NCBI RefSeq assembly: GCF_001429245.1
Contig: NZ_LMJE01000013.1
Coordinates: forward strand, 1-64,000
Source: Rhizobium sp. Root274
Lineage (GTDB): Bacteria; Pseudomonadota; Alphaproteobacteria; Rhizobiales; Rhizobiaceae
Length of the DNA: 64,000 nt
Reading direction: 5' to 3'
Shown here: positions 9,986 through 19,975 of the stretch, piece after piece
How the letters are laid out: each line of letters starts with the position of its first letter
Numbering within the stretch: the stretch's first letter is position 1
Notes under the pieces: generated by a model
What the model saw: only the letters and a program-made list of their open reading frames with translations
Told to the model about the DNA's origin: nothing
The model's database searches: none
Program-made: the position numbers and the translations under genes

Positions 9986-10306
9986 GACAGCGGTAACATT
10001 CGCCGACCCATGCCACAGAAATGGCTGGTGTCGACCGCGCTCGGTTCAACACATTCGTAAGAGAAAGCGAACCTGCCGAGACGCCGTGCACAAAACGGCA
10101 GGCCTCGTGCACCCACGTCCATTCCGCGAATCAGCAAAAGCGAAGATTAACTGCCCAGTGGAATCGCATTATACTGGACGAAACGGCTTTCGGAAGAAGT
10201 TTCAAAAGTTTTACGCAAAATTAACTTTTGGATTTCGAGTAGTTTCGATGCGTAGCTGATCAGCCCATTCTCACCGATGCGATCCCGGACAGAAGGGATT
10301 TGACGG
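9986..10306 (+). promoter_or_regulatory. Leader/promoter region of the giant-repeat operon, with an inverted repeat
   Basis: This non-coding interval should contain the promoter of the four-gene surface operon. CAAAAGTT (10203-10210) and AACTTTTG (10223-10230) form an 8-bp inverted repeat with a 12-nt AT-rich spacer, about 77 nt before the start codon. It could be an operator or an mRNA hairpin. AAGGG about 10 nt before the ATG at 10307 is the likely ribosome site. No confident -10/-35 pair was assigned. Confidence 0.45.
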
Positions 10307-13300
10307 ATGAACACGCGCAGGCTGACCACTTCTTTGACCAACGCTGTAAAGAACCAGGCGCGGAAACTCGCGCTCGGCGCCGCGACGGCCGCAACAGTTT
10401 TCACCGCCCCTCCGATTTTCGAGCTGCCGTCGCAAAGGGCGATGGCGGCCAGCACTGTCTGCCTGGATTCAGCCTCTGCGGACACTCTGTTTCTTACCAA
10501 AAATAACAACACGAGCCTGAACAAAACGACGACCATTACGAACCCGGTCGTATTCCAGTCCGTAGGCGCCTCAGGCATTGAATACAACGCCACAGCCTAT
10601 GAACCCAGCACCGGCGAATTATACGGCATTCGAACTGATGACCCCGACAACAACAACGGAAATGTCGGCTTACTGCTGAACATCAACAAGACGACTGGCG
10701 TAGCCACCGCTATCGACGCCTACACAGGGGATTCGGACACTACTACAACCATCGGAGGCTTGCCGAATACGAACGATGACGCCGAGAACACAATTTCCGG
10801 CGCTTTCGACAGTTCCGGCAATTATTATCTGGCGCAGGCACAGGGCCCTCGCAGGATCTACCGTATCGAAAACTTCAAAGCGCAATTGGCAGCACGCGCG
10901 ACTACTCGCATAACCGCCACGGCGTCGAATTTGCTCACGGTGGTCGGCACAGATGGCAGCACGAGTACCATCGATAGCACAGGCCTACACATCGCCGACT
11001 TCGCGTTTTTTAACGGCTATTTGTATACCGCCATTACGTCAGGAGCCAGCCGCTACGCTAGGTCTGGCTACCTTGATGTATCATCATGGCCTGCCGTCTC
11101 TTGGCATCCGCAGATTCGAATAGGCGGACTCGTTAACACTGCTGCTTCCAGGGTGTTCGGCGCCATCCTCAGCACCCGCTATGGCGTCTACGGCTCCGAC
11201 AACGAGGGCACCGGTTTCTACAAGTTTAACACGTCCTCTGGGACGATATTTAAGCTCGGCGAGACCGCTGCGACGGAGGTGAACGACGGCGCATCCTGCC
11301 TCGACGGCAATGTTGTTTTCCCAACCGACGTTTCCGTCACCAAGACCAACACACCTGGACAGAACAACAATGTCGACCTCACAACTGATACTTATACGCC
11401 CGGAGAAACCCGGACCTATACGATCGAGATCAAAAACAGCGGTCCGTTCGGTGCAAATGACGTCAATGTCCAGGATCTGTTGCCAGCCAGGTTGACGACC
11501 GCCCAGAAAAGCGCCGCTACCTGGACGTGCGCGCCCTCTCTCGGCGCAAGCAACACCAACGAACAGGACCGTCCCACCTGTACTGCGGCCAGCGGTACAG
11601 GTCCGATTAACACGACTGTCAACCTGCCTGTCACCATATCGGGAACGACCTACGTTCCGACGTCGGTGATATTCACACTAAAGCTTCCGGTACCGACGGA
11701 CTATGTTGGCGACCTGATCAACACTGTCACTGCCAGCACGCCTACAGGCGAGTTCCAGGATGCGAACCTCGCCAATAACACGGCGACAGACCAGGACCAG
11801 CCGCCCGTCACCATTCTCAAGCAGTTGTATAGCCAGACGACGGCCAACACGCCGGCGATTGCCGATGCCGGGGAAGACCTCACCTACCGCATTACGCTCA
11901 GCAATACCGGAACACTTCCCGTTACAGGGTATGGCCTCTCGGATGTGCTGGGAACGAAACAGACCTACACAACAGCGTCGCCAACCCCGGCGACCGTCAG
12001 CCTTAACACGCCGGCGACGGGACAAACACGCCTTGCGTGGACCAATCTGACGATCCCCGGAACCACGGATCCAACAAATCCCGGCAAGCTGACCCTTGAT
12101 GTGACAGCCCGCGTGGCGGCAGACCTGACCGGCGTGACCGAGGTCGTGAACTCCACCTACAAAACCGGCGACACGCCGCCGGATTGCTCTCTGGGACAGG
12201 CTGCCCGCAATGGACCGCTATGCGTCGTCACGCCCACTCAGCAGGTAACGCTCAGCAAGGCGCTGATCAGCGAGATAGGCGGCACGCGTGCCGGTGTGGC
12301 CGAGACGGGAGAAATTCTGACCTACCGGCTCTCCGTTACCAATGCCGGCGGCTCCGCTATCACCAACTACGTCCTGCGCGATTTTTTCTATCCACCGCGC
12401 GCGATCGCCTCGATTGCAGCGACCGATGGCGGCACAAACCTGACCGATACCAGCGGCGCTTTTACCGGTGAAACGATCTGGACCATCCCGACGATCGCTG
12501 TTGGCGCAACGGTAACTCGGGATATTTCGATCACGATGGTTCTGTCCTTCCGTTTTGCTGGCCCTCCGGAAACGGCTGTCGGCTTAGTCGGAAATCTGAC
12601 CGGCGACCTGCCCTGCACAACGGGGACAGCCCGTTGCCCGACACCCCTGCCCACACCGCCCGATATCAGCTTCGTCAAGACGCTGACGGCCGAGAGCCTG
12701 ACGACGAACAATATTGCGCAACCGACCGAAGTGCTGACCTACCAGATAAAGCTCACCAATTGGGGCGGTCTGGCAGACACCAGCTACAGCCTGACGGATG
12801 TTCTCGACGCCAACATGGACTTCGTCGCGGGCAGCGTCCGCGTAGATGGCGTCGCACCGTCCGCCAGCCAGGTGGCCGTCACCACCGACAGCAGCAGCCG
12901 CAAGGTGATCACGATCAGCGGTCTTACCGTGCCGGCCGGCCTCATCGCCCAGGCGAGTGGTGCCAGCTATCCGGCCACGTCCATAGGCGCGCCTGGAGAG
13001 CTTCTGATCACACTGCAGGCCAAGGTGAATTCCACCATTCCTTCCGGCATTACCCATGTCCTGAACAGGGTCTATAAAACCGGCACGACGATGCCGACCT
13101 GCCTTCCCGCCCCCACCAATACCTTCCAGTGCGTCTATACCCCGACCGCCTCGCGCCTTGTCACCTTCAAATCACTGCTGAGTGAAAGCTCGGTCGCACC
13201 AACAGGCAAAACGGGCGTGGCCGAAGCCGGCGAAGTACTGACCTATCAGGTGAACGTCAGCAATGTGGGTGGGACCACCGAAACAGACTACGTCCTAACG

Positions 13301-16300
13301 GACGAGATTGAGCCAATAAGTGCCATTGCGTCTGCCGTGCCTTCCGATGGCGGCACTTACAATCTTTCCACTGGCATCACAACGTGGTCCGGTCTGACCA
13401 TTGCACCCGGCCAGACGGTAAGCAGAACCCTCACCGTCACCTTGACCAATCCGCTGCCGGACGATGTCGCCAACATCGTCAACGAGGTTACCAACGACTG
13501 CGTACCGACCGACACTGTCACCGGCATACCCTGCCGCGTCATCAGTCATACTGAAGCCAAGTTGAAGCAGGGCAAGAGACTGATCGCCGAAAGCATCAGC
13601 CCTGCCAATGGCATCGCCGAACCGGGTGAGACCCTCACTTACGAGATCCGCGTTGAAAACACCGGCGGGGTTGATGCAACCGGCTACACCCTGACCGACG
13701 CCTTTACCCCGGTGAGTGCTGCTGCAAACATGGTTCCCTCCGATGGCGGCACCTATAATGCCGCGCTCGGCCAGGTGACCTGGACCAACCTGACGGTGCC
13801 GACGAGCGGCGCGATAACCAGAACGGTAGCCGTGACACTACCCACGACCCTGCCGACGTCACTCGATAAAGTCACCAACACCGTACTCGCCTGCACCCCG
13901 ATCACAGGCATGTCCTGCAGCGTCGAGACCCCAACGCCGGCTTTGCTGAAGGAGGCCAAGGCCCTGACGGGTGAGAGCCTGACTGCAAATGGGATCGCAG
14001 AACCCGGTGAGACGCTCACCTATACGCTGACCGTGCGCAACGAGGGCGGCACCGGTATCACCGGCTACAACCTGGTTGACGCGTTTACACCGCTGAACGC
14101 CATTGCAACCATGTCCTCAACCGACGGCGGAACCTACAACGCCGCCACCGGGCAGGTGACTTGGTCAGGTCTCTCCATTCCTGCCGGCGCGACAATCACG
14201 CGGACCGTTCAGGTGACACTCGTCAATCCGCTGCCTGAGGGGCTTGCCACCGTCAAGAACGCAATTCTGAATTGCACCGCGATCGCCGGCCTCTCCTGCA
14301 TTTCGGAGCCGCCAACCGCTCCGCTTATCACCCAGTCCAAGGCCCTGACGAGCGAGAGCTTTTCGCCGGCCAACGGTCTGGCAGATCCGGGCGAAACTCT
14401 CACTTACACGGTTACTGTGAAAAACGTCGGTGGCTCTCAAGCCACCAACCTCCAGATTGTCGATGAATTCACCCCGGCAACGGCAGCGGCCAATGTGGTC
14501 GGATCAAACGGCGGCACTTCAGTGACGACTGGCGGCCTGGTGCGGACGACCTGGACCGGGATCAGCATCCCGGCGGGTGGAACCATCACCCGAACGGTGG
14601 CCGTAACCTTGACCTCACCTCTCCCAGTCGGGCTGCAGCTCGTTACCAACGCACTTCCGGTCTGCGCAACCACCAGTCCGGCGACTTGCGTGGTCACAAC
14701 CCCGACACCGCCGATCATTTCCACGCAGAAGACCCTGACCAGCGAAAGCCTGGTTGCACCGACCGGCAAAACTGGCGTGGCAGAACCCGGCGAGACCCTC
14801 ACCTACACCTTGACCGTCACCAATACCGGCGGCACGGCGAAGACTGGATACACCCTGATCGATGAGTTCACGCCTCGTGGGGCCGTGTTTAGCGCCACAC
14901 CGCAATCCGGTGGCGTCTACAACTCTGCCAATGGCAGAACGACGTGGACCAACCTGACAATCCCCGCCAACAGCAGCATCACGCGCACCGTCGCCTTTAC
15001 CTTGACGACGCCTCTGCCCGCCGGCCTCACCTTCGTTCGCAACACCGTCATCACCGACTGCACCATCACCAACGCCACCACCGGCGAGCCCTGCGGCCCG
15101 ACATTTCCAACGCCGCCCAGCATTGCGCAGTCGAAAAAGCTGATCAACGAGATCGCCGGGACGCAAGCCAACATTGCTGAACCCGGCGAAGAACTGGTCT
15201 ATGAGCTCACCATCGTCAACACCGGAGGGAGCACCGCCACACCGGTGGTGGTGGATCGCTTCGAGCCGATCAGCGCTGTCGCCAGCGTGACGGCCTCCAA
15301 TGGCGGCACCTACAACGCGACGACGGGAGAGACCACCTGGACCGGCGTATCCGTGCCCGCGGGAGGTTCAGTTATCCGGCAGGTCAGGGTTATCCTGACC
15401 AATCCCCTGCCCGCTGGCGTGGCAGAAGTCACGAACACCGTCGTCAATGACTGCACCCAGACGAACACGGCCACCGGCGAACCCTGCATCGTCACCATCT
15501 CGACACCGTCGAATGTGACGCAAGCCAAGGCGAAGATTGCCGAAAGCGGTGTGATCCCAAACGTCGCCGAGGCCGGAGAGACGATCACCTATCAGGTGAC
15601 CGTGACCAATAGTGGCGGCACCGACGCGACGAACTACACCGTCCGGGACTTCTTCGAGCCGGCCTCTGTAGCAGCCTCGGTCGCGGCCTCCTCCGGCGGC
15701 GTCTTCAACTCGGTGACGGGCGAAACGACCTGGTCGAACCAGACCATTCCGGGCCTCAGCAGTGTAGTCTACAACGTCGCGGTAACCCTCACCTCCACCA
15801 TACCGGACGGTGTTCGTGTCATCCGTAACATCGTCCGAGACAATTGCGTGATTATCGACCCGGTGACGGAGGAGCCATGTAGAATCACAACGCCATCAGA
15901 GCCAAAAATCCAGAAATCGAAGGAGCTGATAGCCGAGAGTGGTGTCCTCGACGGCATTGCCGAGCCCGGCGAGACACTGACCTATCGATTGCATGTTCAG
16001 AACGTCGGCGGCGTGGATGCGATAAACCACCTTCTCACGGACGTCTTCAAACCCACCAACACAATCGCTTCGATCTCCGCCTCGAACGGAGGAACCGCAG
16101 CGGTCTCCACCGGCACAGTGACCTGGACGCTGCCCCTCGTTCCAAAAACAGGTGTCGAAGTCACCCGCGACGTGGCGATCACACTTGCCCCAACTTTCCC
16201 GGCGGGAACGGTCAATGTCGTAAACGAGGTTCTCGACTGCAACCCCATCCCCGGGGAGAGCTGCATCGTCACCACGCCGACCGCCCCTGAACTCTACAAG

Positions 16301-19300
16301 GCAAAGGAACTGATCGCCCAGAACGGCGCCGACGACACCATGGCCGAACCGGGCGAGACGCTGACCTACGAAATCACGGTCGAGAATCATGGCGGCTCCG
16401 ATGCGATCGAAACTATCGTCGACGAGTTCGTCCCCGTCGCCGCCATGCAATCGGCAACCGCGAGTTCCGGCGGCGTCGTCAATCTAACCACCGGCCTGAC
16501 GACATGGTCCGGCGTTACGATCCCGGCCGGCGGCTCGGTGACCCGCACGGTGGATATCACGCTGACGAACCCGCTGCCTCTCGGTCTGAAGACCGTTACC
16601 AATGCCGTGCTGGATTGCATCCCGATCCCAGGTGAAAGTTGCGGAACAGTCGATCCGACGCCTCCGGACATCAGAAAGGCCAAGCGTCTCGTTGGGGAAA
16701 GCATCACCAGCAACGGCATTCTCCAAGCCGGCGAAGCGCTGACCTATGAGATCACCGTCACCAATATAGGCGGCTCGCCGGCCACCGACGTCGTCATCTC
16801 GGATCAACTGACACCGGCCGGAATCCCGACCCTTGTCACTGGGGCACCAACACCCGGCGCCTGGACGTGGGATGCAGTCCAGAACATCGCGACGCAAACC
16901 ATCCCGTCTCTGGCAGTCGGGCAGACCGTCACACTGCCGATCACCTTCCAGTTCGCCAATCCATTACCGGACGGCCTGCAGGAAGTGACCAACACCGTGC
17001 TCGACTGCGTGCCCATCACCGGCCTCGTCTGCGACGTGGACACCCCGACGGAATCGCAGCTCCGGAAGGCAAAGGCGCTGGTGCAAGAAAGCGGCACCAA
17101 GCCCGGCATAGCGGAGCCCGGCGAGACGCTGACCTACGAGATCACGGTCCAAAACAACGGCGCCACGGATGCGGTCAACACGACCATCATCGATGAGTTC
17201 ACCCCGAAGGAAGCTGCCGCCAGCGTCACCGCCTCAAACGGCGGCACCTACAACGGCACAACTGGACGGACAACGTGGAATGGCCTGACCATCCCGGCAC
17301 GAGGCACGTTGAAGTTGACGGTAGCCGTGCGGCTGACATCGTCCATCCCCGATGGCGTGACCGAGGTCCAAAATATAGTCCTCGATTGCGCAGTGATCCC
17401 GGGCGGCGAATGCGATCCTATCAATTACACCGAACCACTCCTCAAGCATCGCAAGAAGCTCATCGCCGAGGATGGCTCGATCCCTGGCGTGGCCGAGCCC
17501 GGTGAAACGCTGACCTACGAGGTCACCGTTCAGAACTCCGGTGGCAGCGTTGCAGAGGATTATGTCCTGCGCGACCTGTTCACGCCCTTCTCAGCGGTGG
17601 CCAGTGTCGATGCATCTGATGGCGGCACCTACAATGCCAGCACCGGCGTCACCAGCTGGACGATCCCGACAATCGCGGAAAAAGGCGGCGAAGTCACCCG
17701 GACGGTCGAGATTACGCTGACCGATCCCCTGCCCCAAGGACTGGGTGAAGTGGAAAACGCGGTTGTCGACTGCGTGCTTTACGAACCAGGCACCTGCACG
17801 GTCACCACGCCAACGCAGGCCGATGTGCACCAGGTCAAATCGCTTCTGTCGGAAAGCTTCATTCCGCAGAACAAGGTCGCGGAGCCGGGTGAGCTGCTGG
17901 TTTATCGCATAACCGTCGAGAATACTGGCGGGGTCGATGCGACCAACTACACCGTGCGCGATGTATTTACCCCGACGAATGCCGCAGCAACCGTCGAAGT
18001 CGACAACGGCGGCACGTACAATCCGCCAACGGGAGAGATTACCTGGACAGGCCTGACAGTACGCCGCGCGGCCCCGCTCAGCCTCCTCGTCAAGATTACG
18101 ATGAAGGACCCTATTCCGGACGGGATTACCCAAGTCGTGAACGAAGTGTTGGACTGCGACATCACCAATGCCGCAACCGGTGCGCCATGCAAGGTGACCT
18201 TGCCGACACCGTCCAACATCGTCCGCTCCAAGGCGCTGGTGAACGAAAGCATCGAGAACGATCAGATCGCGCAGCCGGGCGAAACCCTGAGCTACGAGAT
18301 CACCCTGACCAACCATGGCGGTCAGATCGCGAACAATGTCGAAGTCGTTGATGTCTTTGACGCACCGCAGGTGGTCGCCGCCGCTGTGCCTTCCGACGAC
18401 GGTGTTTACACCGCCTCAACGGGTCGGACGGTCTGGACCATACCGACCATCGCCCCGGGTGAAACGGTGACCGTGACCCTCGACATCACCCTGAAGCAGA
18501 CCTTCCCGAGTGGGCTGAAAAGCATAACGAACGCAGTCCTCAACTGCCAGGAAACGCTCATTCTGAAATGCAACCCGATTGTTTACCCTCGTCAGAGCGT
18601 CGTCACGAAGAAACTGGTTCAGGAAATCGGCGGCACCCAGGCAGGCGTTGCGGAAGCGGGAGAAACCCTCGTTTATGAACTCACGGTCGCCAATGATGGC
18701 GAGGTGGAGTTAGAAAACTTCCGGTTGACCGACCTGTTTGTCGATCTGCCGGCCATTCAGTCGATCCAGCCGGAAGACGGAGGCGTCTCCGACGACGCGA
18801 CCGGATCGACAACCTGGACGATCGATGAAATCCCGGTTGGCGGCTCCGCGACCCGTCGCGTTGCAATCACCCTGACAAATCCACTGCCCGAGAACCTCGT
18901 CCGTGTCACGAACCTGGCATTCCAGACGCCGGACACTCCCACCACCCCGCCGCCGTGCGATCCGCTCAACCCGCCGGCTTATTGCGTGGTCACCCCGATC
19001 ATCCCCCTAACAGGGGATCCCGACATCACCATCACAAAGATCGCTGAACTGCGTGAAGTTCACCGAGGCGAGGTCGTCCCTTACCGAATCCGCGTGACCA
19101 ACAATTCAACCACTTTGCCGGCAACGGTAACGGTCACCGACAAGATGCCGTCGGGGTTCCGATACGTGGCGAAGTCCGCGACAGTGGATGACGTTCTCAT
19201 GGAACCCGAGATTGAAGGTCAGTCGTTGATCTTTGCTAATCTGGTCATTCCTGCGGGCGAGAGCCGCGAAATCCGGCTGAAACTGCTCGTCCTGAGCTCC

Positions 19301-19975
19301 GTGAGCCCCGGCAGGTATAAGAACTATGCCTTGGTCGACATTCCCACGGATCCGCCAGCCACGGCAGAAGTGCTCGTTGTCGCCGATCCGATGTTCGACT
19401 GCTCGGTCGTGATCGGACGGGTCTTCGACGACATCGATCGGAACGGCTATCCTGATGAAGGAGAACCGGGGCTCCCAGGCGTGCGCTTGGCAACGGTCAA
19501 CGGTCTCCTGATCACCACAGATGAGCACGGCCGTTACTCGGTTCCCTGCGCTTCGCTGCCCGATCAACGCATCGGCTCCAACTTCGTCCTCAAACTCGAC
19601 ACCCGGACCCTGCCCACCGGCTATCGCCTGACCACCGAAAACCCACGTGTCATGCGACTGACGGCAGGCACCATGTCGAAGATGAACTTTGGCGCGTCGA
19701 TCGGCCGTCTCGTTCGGGTCGACCTGACGGACGATGCCTTCGAACCCGGCAGCGTCGACTTGAAGAGGGAGTGGCTCGCCCAGATCACCCAGCTGATCGA
19801 GATCCTGAAGCAGGACTACTCCCTCGTCCGGCTCTCCTATCTCGATGCGGCAACGGATCCAGCTTTGGCTGAGAAACGGCTGAGCAAGATCCAGGAACTT
19901 ATCGCAGACCTCTGGAAGGAACAGGCCGGTGCCTACCGTCTGGAAATTGAGAAACGCGTGGAGGAAGCCCAATGA
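10307..19975 (+). CDS. Giant secreted DUF11-repeat protein, 3222 residues
   Basis: Probably exported: basic N-terminus, hydrophobic stretch LALGAATAATVFTAPP and a likely cleavage after AMA near residue 47. Residues 48-340 form a non-repeated head (YEPSTGELYGIRTDD, GAFDSSGNYYLAQAQGPRRIYRIE) that looks like a DUF6923-type propeller. Then come about 20 DUF11-like Ig-fold repeats of 110-160 residues (about 340-3020). Most share KxLxxES...AEPGETLTYxxxVxNxGG...DxFTP...DGGTYNxxTGxTTW...IPxG...TR...PLPxG...VxN. A CnaB/SdrD-like domain follows (IGRVFDDIDRNGYPDEGEPGLPGV, about 3030-3120), then a charged helical tail after about 3125. There is no sorting signal or autotransporter barrel. The stop overlaps the next gene (ATGA), which encodes an outer-membrane barrel. 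It is likely a long surface stalk or adhesin; the function is inferred. Confidence 0.88.
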   Translation: MNTRRLTTSLTNAVKNQARKLALGAATAATVFTAPPIFELPSQRAMAASTVCLDSASADTLFLTKNNNTSLNKTTTITNPVVFQSVGASGIEYNATAYEPSTGELYGIRTDDPDNNNGNVGLLLNINKTTGVATAIDAYTGDSDTTTTIGGLPNTNDDAENTISGAFDSSGNYYLAQAQGPRRIYRIENFKAQLAARATTRITATASNLLTVVGTDGSTSTIDSTGLHIADFAFFNGYLYTAITSGASRYARSGYLDVSSWPAVSWHPQIRIGGLVNTAASRVFGAILSTRYGVYGSDNEGTGFYKFNTSSGTIFKLGETAATEVNDGASCLDGNVVFPTDVSVTKTNTPGQNNNVDLTTDTYTPGETRTYTIEIKNSGPFGANDVNVQDLLPARLTTAQKSAATWTCAPSLGASNTNEQDRPTCTAASGTGPINTTVNLPVTISGTTYVPTSVIFTLKLPVPTDYVGDLINTVTASTPTGEFQDANLANNTATDQDQPPVTILKQLYSQTTANTPAIADAGEDLTYRITLSNTGTLPVTGYGLSDVLGTKQTYTTASPTPATVSLNTPATGQTRLAWTNLTIPGTTDPTNPGKLTLDVTARVAADLTGVTEVVNSTYKTGDTPPDCSLGQAARNGPLCVVTPTQQVTLSKALISEIGGTRAGVAETGEILTYRLSVTNAGGSAITNYVLRDFFYPPRAIASIAATDGGTNLTDTSGAFTGETIWTIPTIAVGATVTRDISITMVLSFRFAGPPETAVGLVGNLTGDLPCTTGTARCPTPLPTPPDISFVKTLTAESLTTNNIAQPTEVLTYQIKLTNWGGLADTSYSLTDVLDANMDFVAGSVRVDGVAPSASQVAVTTDSSSRKVITISGLTVPAGLIAQASGASYPATSIGAPGELLITLQAKVNSTIPSGITHVLNRVYKTGTTMPTCLPAPTNTFQCVYTPTASRLVTFKSLLSESSVAPTGKTGVAEAGEVLTYQVNVSNVGGTTETDYVLTDEIEPISAIASAVPSDGGTYNLSTGITTWSGLTIAPGQTVSRTLTVTLTNPLPDDVANIVNEVTNDCVPTDTVTGIPCRVISHTEAKLKQGKRLIAESISPANGIAEPGETLTYEIRVENTGGVDATGYTLTDAFTPVSAAANMVPSDGGTYNAALGQVTWTNLTVPTSGAITRTVAVTLPTTLPTSLDKVTNTVLACTPITGMSCSVETPTPALLKEAKALTGESLTANGIAEPGETLTYTLTVRNEGGTGITGYNLVDAFTPLNAIATMSSTDGGTYNAATGQVTWSGLSIPAGATITRTVQVTLVNPLPEGLATVKNAILNCTAIAGLSCISEPPTAPLITQSKALTSESFSPANGLADPGETLTYTVTVKNVGGSQATNLQIVDEFTPATAAANVVGSNGGTSVTTGGLVRTTWTGISIPAGGTITRTVAVTLTSPLPVGLQLVTNALPVCATTSPATCVVTTPTPPIISTQKTLTSESLVAPTGKTGVAEPGETLTYTLTVTNTGGTAKTGYTLIDEFTPRGAVFSATPQSGGVYNSANGRTTWTNLTIPANSSITRTVAFTLTTPLPAGLTFVRNTVITDCTITNATTGEPCGPTFPTPPSIAQSKKLINEIAGTQANIAEPGEELVYELTIVNTGGSTATPVVVDRFEPISAVASVTASNGGTYNATTGETTWTGVSVPAGGSVIRQVRVILTNPLPAGVAEVTNTVVNDCTQTNTATGEPCIVTISTPSNVTQAKAKIAESGVIPNVAEAGETITYQVTVTNSGGTDATNYTVRDFFEPASVAASVAASSGGVFNSVTGETTWSNQTIPGLSSVVYNVAVTLTSTIPDGVRVIRNIVRDNCVIIDPVTEEPCRITTPSEPKIQKSKELIAESGVLDGIAEPGETLTYRLHVQNVGGVDAINHLLTDVFKPTNTIASISASNGGTAAVSTGTVTWTLPLVPKTGVEVTRDVAITLAPTFPAGTVNVVNEVLDCNPIPGESCIVTTPTAPELYKAKELIAQNGADDTMAEPGETLTYEITVENHGGSDAIETIVDEFVPVAAMQSATASSGGVVNLTTGLTTWSGVTIPAGGSVTRTVDITLTNPLPLGLKTVTNAVLDCIPIPGESCGTVDPTPPDIRKAKRLVGESITSNGILQAGEALTYEITVTNIGGSPATDVVISDQLTPAGIPTLVTGAPTPGAWTWDAVQNIATQTIPSLAVGQTVTLPITFQFANPLPDGLQEVTNTVLDCVPITGLVCDVDTPTESQLRKAKALVQESGTKPGIAEPGETLTYEITVQNNGATDAVNTTIIDEFTPKEAAASVTASNGGTYNGTTGRTTWNGLTIPARGTLKLTVAVRLTSSIPDGVTEVQNIVLDCAVIPGGECDPINYTEPLLKHRKKLIAEDGSIPGVAEPGETLTYEVTVQNSGGSVAEDYVLRDLFTPFSAVASVDASDGGTYNASTGVTSWTIPTIAEKGGEVTRTVEITLTDPLPQGLGEVENAVVDCVLYEPGTCTVTTPTQADVHQVKSLLSESFIPQNKVAEPGELLVYRITVENTGGVDATNYTVRDVFTPTNAAATVEVDNGGTYNPPTGEITWTGLTVRRAAPLSLLVKITMKDPIPDGITQVVNEVLDCDITNAATGAPCKVTLPTPSNIVRSKALVNESIENDQIAQPGETLSYEITLTNHGGQIANNVEVVDVFDAPQVVAAAVPSDDGVYTASTGRTVWTIPTIAPGETVTVTLDITLKQTFPSGLKSITNAVLNCQETLILKCNPIVYPRQSVVTKKLVQEIGGTQAGVAEAGETLVYELTVANDGEVELENFRLTDLFVDLPAIQSIQPEDGGVSDDATGSTTWTIDEIPVGGSATRRVAITLTNPLPENLVRVTNLAFQTPDTPTTPPPCDPLNPPAYCVVTPIIPLTGDPDITITKIAELREVHRGEVVPYRIRVTNNSTTLPATVTVTDKMPSGFRYVAKSATVDDVLMEPEIEGQSLIFANLVIPAGESREIRLKLLVLSSVSPGRYKNYALVDIPTDPPATAEVLVVADPMFDCSVVIGRVFDDIDRNGYPDEGEPGLPGVRLATVNGLLITTDEHGRYSVPCASLPDQRIGSNFVLKLDTRTLPTGYRLTTENPRVMRLTAGTMSKMNFGASIGRLVRVDLTDDAFEPGSVDLKREWLAQITQLIEILKQDYSLVRLSYLDAATDPALAEKRLSKIQELIADLWKEQAGAYRLEIEKRVEEAQ
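12245..19020 (+). repeat. Tandem DUF11-like coding repeats (about 17 diverged units)
   Basis: Seventeen successive units, each about 330-440 bp, can be counted by their opening motif (K.L..ES or K.L..EI, then AEPGETLTY or close variants). One begins at 12245 (KALISEIGGT) and the last is KKLVQEIGGTQAGVAEAGETLVYEL near 18610. Nucleotide identity between units is only partial, so this is an old, diversified array rather than a recent expansion. Most units end with two cysteines spaced 7-11 residues apart (LDCIPIPGESC, LNCTAIAGLSC), consistent with one disulfide per module outside the cytosol. Two less typical DUF11 units precede the array and one follows it. Confidence 0.85.

Noticed and set aside
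12245..19020. Recent tandem DNA duplication or CRISPR-like array
   Set aside because: The periodic signal is at protein level in units of hundreds of bases with diverged nucleotides; there are no short identical repeats with spacers.
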